The translations under genes and the position numbers were made by a program. From CALZKI01 sp045124055 (lineage in GTDB: Bacteria > Bacillota > Clostridia > Lachnospirales > Lachnospiraceae), in NCBI GenBank assembly GCA_045124055.1, contig JBGVKZ010000020.1, positions 1 to 64,000 of the forward strand: DNA of 64,000 bases, read 5' to 3'. A model generated the notes under the pieces. It was not told the DNA's origin. It made no database searches and saw only the letters and a list, made by a program, of their open reading frames with translations. Of this stretch, positions 61,801 through 64,000 are shown one piece after another (the stretch's first letter is position 1; each line of letters begins with the position of its first letter).

Positions 61801-62650
61801 AAAGAAGTGGAGTAATTATATAGAATATCATAAAAAATATGGACTAACGGATGAACTAAGTGATTATCTTGATAAAAACGTAGCGGAATTGAAATATGAA
61901 GAAAGACCAGATGAATTAACGGATGAACTAATTAATGAATTATTAGGCGCCAATATTTCTTTAACAGCTTTTGATTCAATTGTTGACAAATATAAAGTTG
62001 AGGAATTTACAGTTAAATTAACTGATATAGAAGAAGAAAGACTTAATATATTGATTAAAAAGAATTATTTTGGTTTTTCTGCGGAAATGTATATAGAAAT
62101 ATATAATATATCAGTAAATCAAGCAGCAGAATTTGCTACGTGTAATAAAGCAGAATTTATGGAACAAATAAGTGAGTGCGAATTGAACGCAACGGATATA
62201 GACGCCTTGTTAAAAACAAATGCATTTAGTAATCAAGAAATATTGGATATATTATCTTATTTAAAACCAGTTGATATGAATACTAGTATAGCATTAAAAC
62301 TAAGAGAGTATACTTTTATACTACCAAGGAAAGTTGTTGATGCAGCATGGGATACTTTAGAAACAGATATGAGATTTGAATTGTTATATAATCAAATGGA
62401 AGTCTTTACGCTAGATGAACTTGCAGATAAGTTTAAAGAATTGGGGGGACCATATGATCAATTCCAGTCAAGAGTAAAAAGAAAATATACATTATGGTGC
62501 AACGATTATAATAGGAAATTATGTAATAAGTTACGCCAAATAGGCTTTCTTACTTCGTGTAATGAGCAGGAAGTTGTAGTAGAGAAAAATCAAGAAACAT
62601 TGTGCGAAATAAAAAGAATGATGTTGATTGGTTATGTGAAACAGAAATAG
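58847..62650 (+). CDS. YobI-like membrane-anchored P-loop NTPase
   Basis: The 1267-residue protein has a Walker A GPYGSGKSS (residues 87-95), two membrane segments (about 180-200 and 225-247) inserted in the NTPase, and a Walker B VVFIEDLDRF (292-301). VVFVYAIRDDMF follows (about 325), as in the sensor region of KAP/STAND-type ATPases. The remaining 900 residues are helical and charged, with no identified domain, and could be a recognition or effector scaffold. B. subtilis YobI is a similar large NTPase; the family occurs in prophages and conflict loci. Start ATG 58847 has GAGAGG upstream. It is more AT-rich than its left neighbours, a sign of transfer. Its role is unproven. Confidence 0.8.
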   Translation: MKKETTKEEKNTKVNYCTILKKTIITVIKSIPRLCIDAWNKSNPQRMGDSEYMELTPSKVASNSEEYFKALDLAIGNPDVKNIALTGPYGSGKSSIICSYISQRPTIKAINISLATFFETKLVKQSDQGGETVVEETELVEFAEDELEKGILKQLFYKVNYRKIPQSRYRKIHKHGCLRTTLFVVVMALIAAISTWLLGNDYLFEKYEYACERIKSVGCNDVLSHIFVSLFIIFVLVTVSYLIWMISTRIRLVGVKIADKVEVSTTDTDKETVFSKNLDEIIYFFESTDYEVVFIEDLDRFKNNEIFIKLRELNMLINNYEMIKRKVVFVYAIRDDMFENTDRTKFFDFIIPIIPYINSTNSNEIMRDLLGLGSVDNERYVPEHKISDKFVTLIAPYISDMRVLTSVINEFWIYIATIKGGQKLPLLKDENMLALMVFKNMYPKDFAKIEDEKGIIKQAFEDKQAFVEKQKKPLEEIVNKNVDLLNAIEQDILKDISELKVAFLGYLVDFTGMPTSIIANNTRYYIYEIMSNDFDCNVLNVKNMRVESATSKAQQNPNLYDVFNEDPIVIEYFTRYNALLNSAEERKEELKHILEESRMKLRNIAEESIRNLIGDYSAEKVLSEQVRKNDLLVFLLRHGYIDENYRNYINYFHPSSINTMEMNFILGIRNHRSVGDYTYELEHCDRIVERLESFEFGQKEILNFNLVDFILLNIPSWNKKYRRIIELFVNRTPESKNFIKAYMNREKNTAAFISAICHASHNIWRDFENDAEMTETSKEKYLLSILQNCELEDICHNEFFKEDGKTKSIKTRIESDKEILIKFSTMPIEKQKNIIKSLNVIFKSLNINGLDIEILNFVFDGRYYILNQEMISHIFSIKSPELQEQLAFSNYSMICKLAYRPLIDNVRDNFVWYVTKFVIEPEENNMEELDAIEDMLERLADNPEMCITIIEKQKNSYWESIVDCMQGVEEKLDVWNHLIVTGKVAKKWSNYIEYHKKYGLTDELSDYLDKNVAELKYEERPDELTDELINELLGANISLTAFDSIVDKYKVEEFTVKLTDIEEERLNILIKKNYFGFSAEMYIEIYNISVNQAAEFATCNKAEFMEQISECELNATDIDALLKTNAFSNQEILDILSYLKPVDMNTSIALKLREYTFILPRKVVDAAWDTLETDMRFELLYNQMEVFTLDELADKFKELGGPYDQFQSRVKRKYTLWCNDYNRKLCNKLRQIGFLTSCNEQEVVVEKNQETLCEIKRMMLIGYVKQK

Positions 62651-62715
62651 TAAGCATAATATCCTAATTATTTCTGAATAAATGCATATGTATGAATTGT
62701 GAAAGGAAGCGAGAT

Positions 62716-63036
62716 ATGTTCCCAACAATCAACCTCAGAGAAACCGGAATCAATCTCCACCGAATCATGGACAAGTGTGGAATTACTCCGAAAGACATAA
62801 AAGAATTCTTAAATCTCGGAAGCATACAAACGGTATATAACTGGTGCAACGGTTTAAACATGCCAACAGTTGACAATCTGTATGCACTGAGTCAATTGCT
62901 TCGGGTTCCGATTGATGAAATTATTTGTGGAAATAGAAAAGTAATTGTACCAGAGCCAATTGTTATTATAGAAAATCCAAGAACTAGAAGATTGTATGCT
63001 TACTATAAACAACTAAATAGGATGCTGGTAGCTTAA
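62716..63036 (+). CDS. XRE-family helix-turn-helix protein
   Basis: The 106-residue protein has one HTH domain (about residues 8-65): LHRIMDKCGITPKDIKEFLNLGSIQTVYNWCNGLNMPTVDNLYALSQLLRVPIDEI, in the standard XRE order. A short tail (KVIVPEPIVIIENPRTRRL) follows. ATG 62716 is chosen with GAAAGGAAG upstream; an earlier in-frame start at 62692 has none. It lies 65 bp downstream of the NTPase and likely regulates this locus. It ends 78 bp before a gene whose ribosome binding site is buried in a hairpin. Confidence 0.85.
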   Translation: MFPTINLRETGINLHRIMDKCGITPKDIKEFLNLGSIQTVYNWCNGLNMPTVDNLYALSQLLRVPIDEIICGNRKVIVPEPIVIIENPRTRRLYAYYKQLNRMLVA

Positions 63037-63068
63037 AAATTAAAGCACAGCTGGAATGACAAACACAG

Positions 63069-63114
63069 AATCCTCTTACAAAATGAAAGTATAACATTTT
63101 GTAGGAGGATTTTT
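63069..63114 (+). promoter_or_regulatory. 17-bp hairpin sequestering a Shine-Dalgarno
   Basis: AATCCTCTTACAAAATG (63069-63085) pairs with CATTTTGTAGGAGGATT (63095-63111) over 17 base pairs with one G-U and a 9-nt loop. The Shine-Dalgarno AGGAGG (63103-63108) lies entirely in the 3' arm, and five T directly precede the ATG at 63115. The same structure can act as an intrinsic terminator for the XRE gene and as a block on translation of the next gene. Confidence 0.75.
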
Positions 63115-63654
63115 ATGCAAAGAAAAGTAAATGTAGTAGAAGATTTAGATGGTAACAAGATTGTTGTTATCCATGACATTATTTTCAAAGGGAAGCGTAC
63201 GATGGAATGGACAGACGTGGAAGAATATTTGAAGCGGTTTGTTGGAGAAGAGCATATTATTGAGGATACAGGAGATTTGGTATATATAGGACCGGATCTT
63301 CCGGATGAATATACGCATTCGAATTATACGATGCTTCTCAGAGGTGCAAATGCAAAAGCAAAAGCCAATGCAGCACAAGGGATTCCTGAGATGTTGATGA
63401 TTGCGAATGAAAGAGAGTTTGAGGAGAATCGTAAGGATAAACATTCAAAGAATGCAAAATATGGATGGTATTCGTATGTGACAAGATTTGCGTTGCCGGT
63501 ATACGAAGAAAATGGAGATATAGAACGCTATAATGTATTCCGTGCGATTATGCTCGTAAGACATACGGAAGATAATAAATTATATTTATATGACATTATG
63601 AAAATAAAAAAAGAAACGAGCAACCTTTTCCAGTCCGAAGACCTTACTCAGTAA
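63115..63654 (+). CDS. Hypothetical protein with hairpin-hidden ribosome binding site
   Basis: The 179-residue protein starts with a beta-rich segment (NVVEDLDGNKIVVIHDIIFKGKR). A central part follows: VYIGPDLPDEYTHSNYT (about residues 58-74), then a helix with NAKAKANAAQGIPEMLMIA. The C-terminal block is YGWYSYVTRFALPVYEENGDIERYNVF and RAIMLVRHTEDNKLYLYDIMKIKKET. I recall similar unnamed proteins next to HTH genes in Lachnospiraceae, and the C-terminal strands resemble BECR-type phage nucleases, but this is weak. No function is assigned. The ATG at 63115 follows AGGAGG by 6 bases. Confidence 0.65.
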   Translation: MQRKVNVVEDLDGNKIVVIHDIIFKGKRTMEWTDVEEYLKRFVGEEHIIEDTGDLVYIGPDLPDEYTHSNYTMLLRGANAKAKANAAQGIPEMLMIANEREFEENRKDKHSKNAKYGWYSYVTRFALPVYEENGDIERYNVFRAIMLVRHTEDNKLYLYDIMKIKKETSNLFQSEDLTQ

Positions 63655-63664
63655 CAAAACCCAT

Positions 63665-63707
63665 TTCTTGAGTCTATAATATGAAATTCAGTTGGAATAG
63701 TCAAGAA
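63665..63707 (+). promoter_or_regulatory. Promoter region with inverted repeat before the last XRE gene
   Basis: TATAAT (63675-63680) lies between the arms of a 7-bp inverted repeat, TTCTTGA (63665-63671) and TCAAGAA (63701-63707). An HTH product of the next gene could autoregulate here. No clear -35 is seen. Confidence 0.35.
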
Positions 63708-63748
63708 GAAAATTAGATAACACCGAATATATTAGGAGTTGAAGAAAA

Positions 63749-64000
63749 ATGTCTAAACGAGAAATAAATCTTATGTCGGATACACAACAAGCATTACAAA
63801 AAATGGGAGCAAATATACGGAAAGCAAGGCTACGTAGAAACCTCAATGCAGAGTATATAGCGGAGAAGGCAAACATTAGCACAGATACACTATCAAGTAT
63901 AGAAAAAGGGGCATCTACGGTTTCGATTGGTGCTTATGCAGCAGTTCTTGCGGTGCTTGAATTGGATAAAGATATACAGTTGATTGCATTGGATGAAGAA
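63749..64000 (+). CDS. XRE-family regulator, 3' end beyond window
   Basis: The visible 84 residues contain an XRE HTH of the HipB-like kind: MGANIRKARLRRNLNAEYIAEKANISTDTLSSIEKGASTVSIGAYAAVLAVLELDKDI. AGGAG lies 10-14 bases before the ATG at 63749. The frame is open to the last base of the window. Antitoxins of this type are often followed by a HipA-like kinase, which would be beyond the edge; this cannot be checked here. Confidence 0.85.
   Translation, partial: MSKREINLMSDTQQALQKMGANIRKARLRRNLNAEYIAEKANISTDTLSSIEKGASTVSIGAYAAVLAVLELDKDIQLIALDEE

Noticed and set aside
1..64000. CRISPR arrays, tRNA or rRNA genes, and insertion sequences.
   Set aside because: No regularly spaced direct repeats, tRNA cloverleaf, rRNA segments or transposase genes were recognised.

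Overview
The window is AT-rich DNA with mostly short intergenic gaps and strong purine-rich ribosome binding sites. Gene content points to a spore-forming, probably motile anaerobe of the class Clostridia, most likely Lachnospiraceae. The pointers are a SipL-like spore-coat protein, ferredoxin-linked indolepyruvate oxidoreductase, a GPH-type glycoside symporter with a hexuronate operon, and a chemoreceptor. No rRNA, tRNA, CRISPR array, IS element or prophage structural module was seen. Assignments rest on motif reading, not database searches.

Layout. 1-4.2 kb: an unknown partial gene, plsC, a lipoprotein, the SipL-like protein and a minus-strand hypothetical. 4.3-6.3 kb: an accessory patch with a small WXG100/type VII-like protein followed by three tandem related genes, one frameshifted. 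6.4-15.5 kb: housekeeping genes (ispE, a GntR regulator, murI, a DUF1934 protein, cardiolipin synthase, an FKBP-type lipoprotein, asnS, an NlpC/P60 hydrolase). 15.6-18.6 kb (minus): a methyltransferase and a CapA-type protein. 18.8-22.8 kb: an operon for an acyl/aryl-CoA ligase plus IorA and IorB, followed by an amidohydrolase. 23.8-27.2 kb: an SSF symporter and a chemoreceptor that share a candidate operator. 27.3-38.6 kb: a hexuronide module (GH2 glycosidase, GPH symporter, two AraC regulators, uxaC-uxuA-uxuB-kdgA-kdgK), which would take a glucuronide to pyruvate and glyceraldehyde-3-phosphate. 38.8-43 kb: a small secreted protein and a Na/Pi transporter - ArsB/NhaD permease - cytidylate-kinase-like run. 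43-47 kb: a Y-family polymerase with a YolD-like partner, a CD3324-APH fusion and a methyltransferase. 47-53.3 kb: a large membrane protein, a SUKH immunity gene with an LXG/HNH nuclease toxin, and a divergent membrane protein. 53.4-58 kb: a TetR regulator divergent from a pgsA-like gene with a strong palindromic operator, then envelope and lipid genes. 58-64 kb: an island with a large membrane-anchored YobI-type P-loop NTPase, two XRE regulators (the last cut by the window end) and a gene whose Shine-Dalgarno lies inside a 17-bp hairpin.

The least explained material is in two accessory areas. The first is the pair of type VII-like loci at 4.3 kb and 52.3 kb. They lie about 48 kb apart on opposite strands and use the same promoter core (GTGACA, 17 bp, TATAATACACA). 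The toxin copy also has a terminator-like hairpin in its leader. The second is the NTPase/XRE island at the right end, which looks like a conflict or defence locus and continues past the window.
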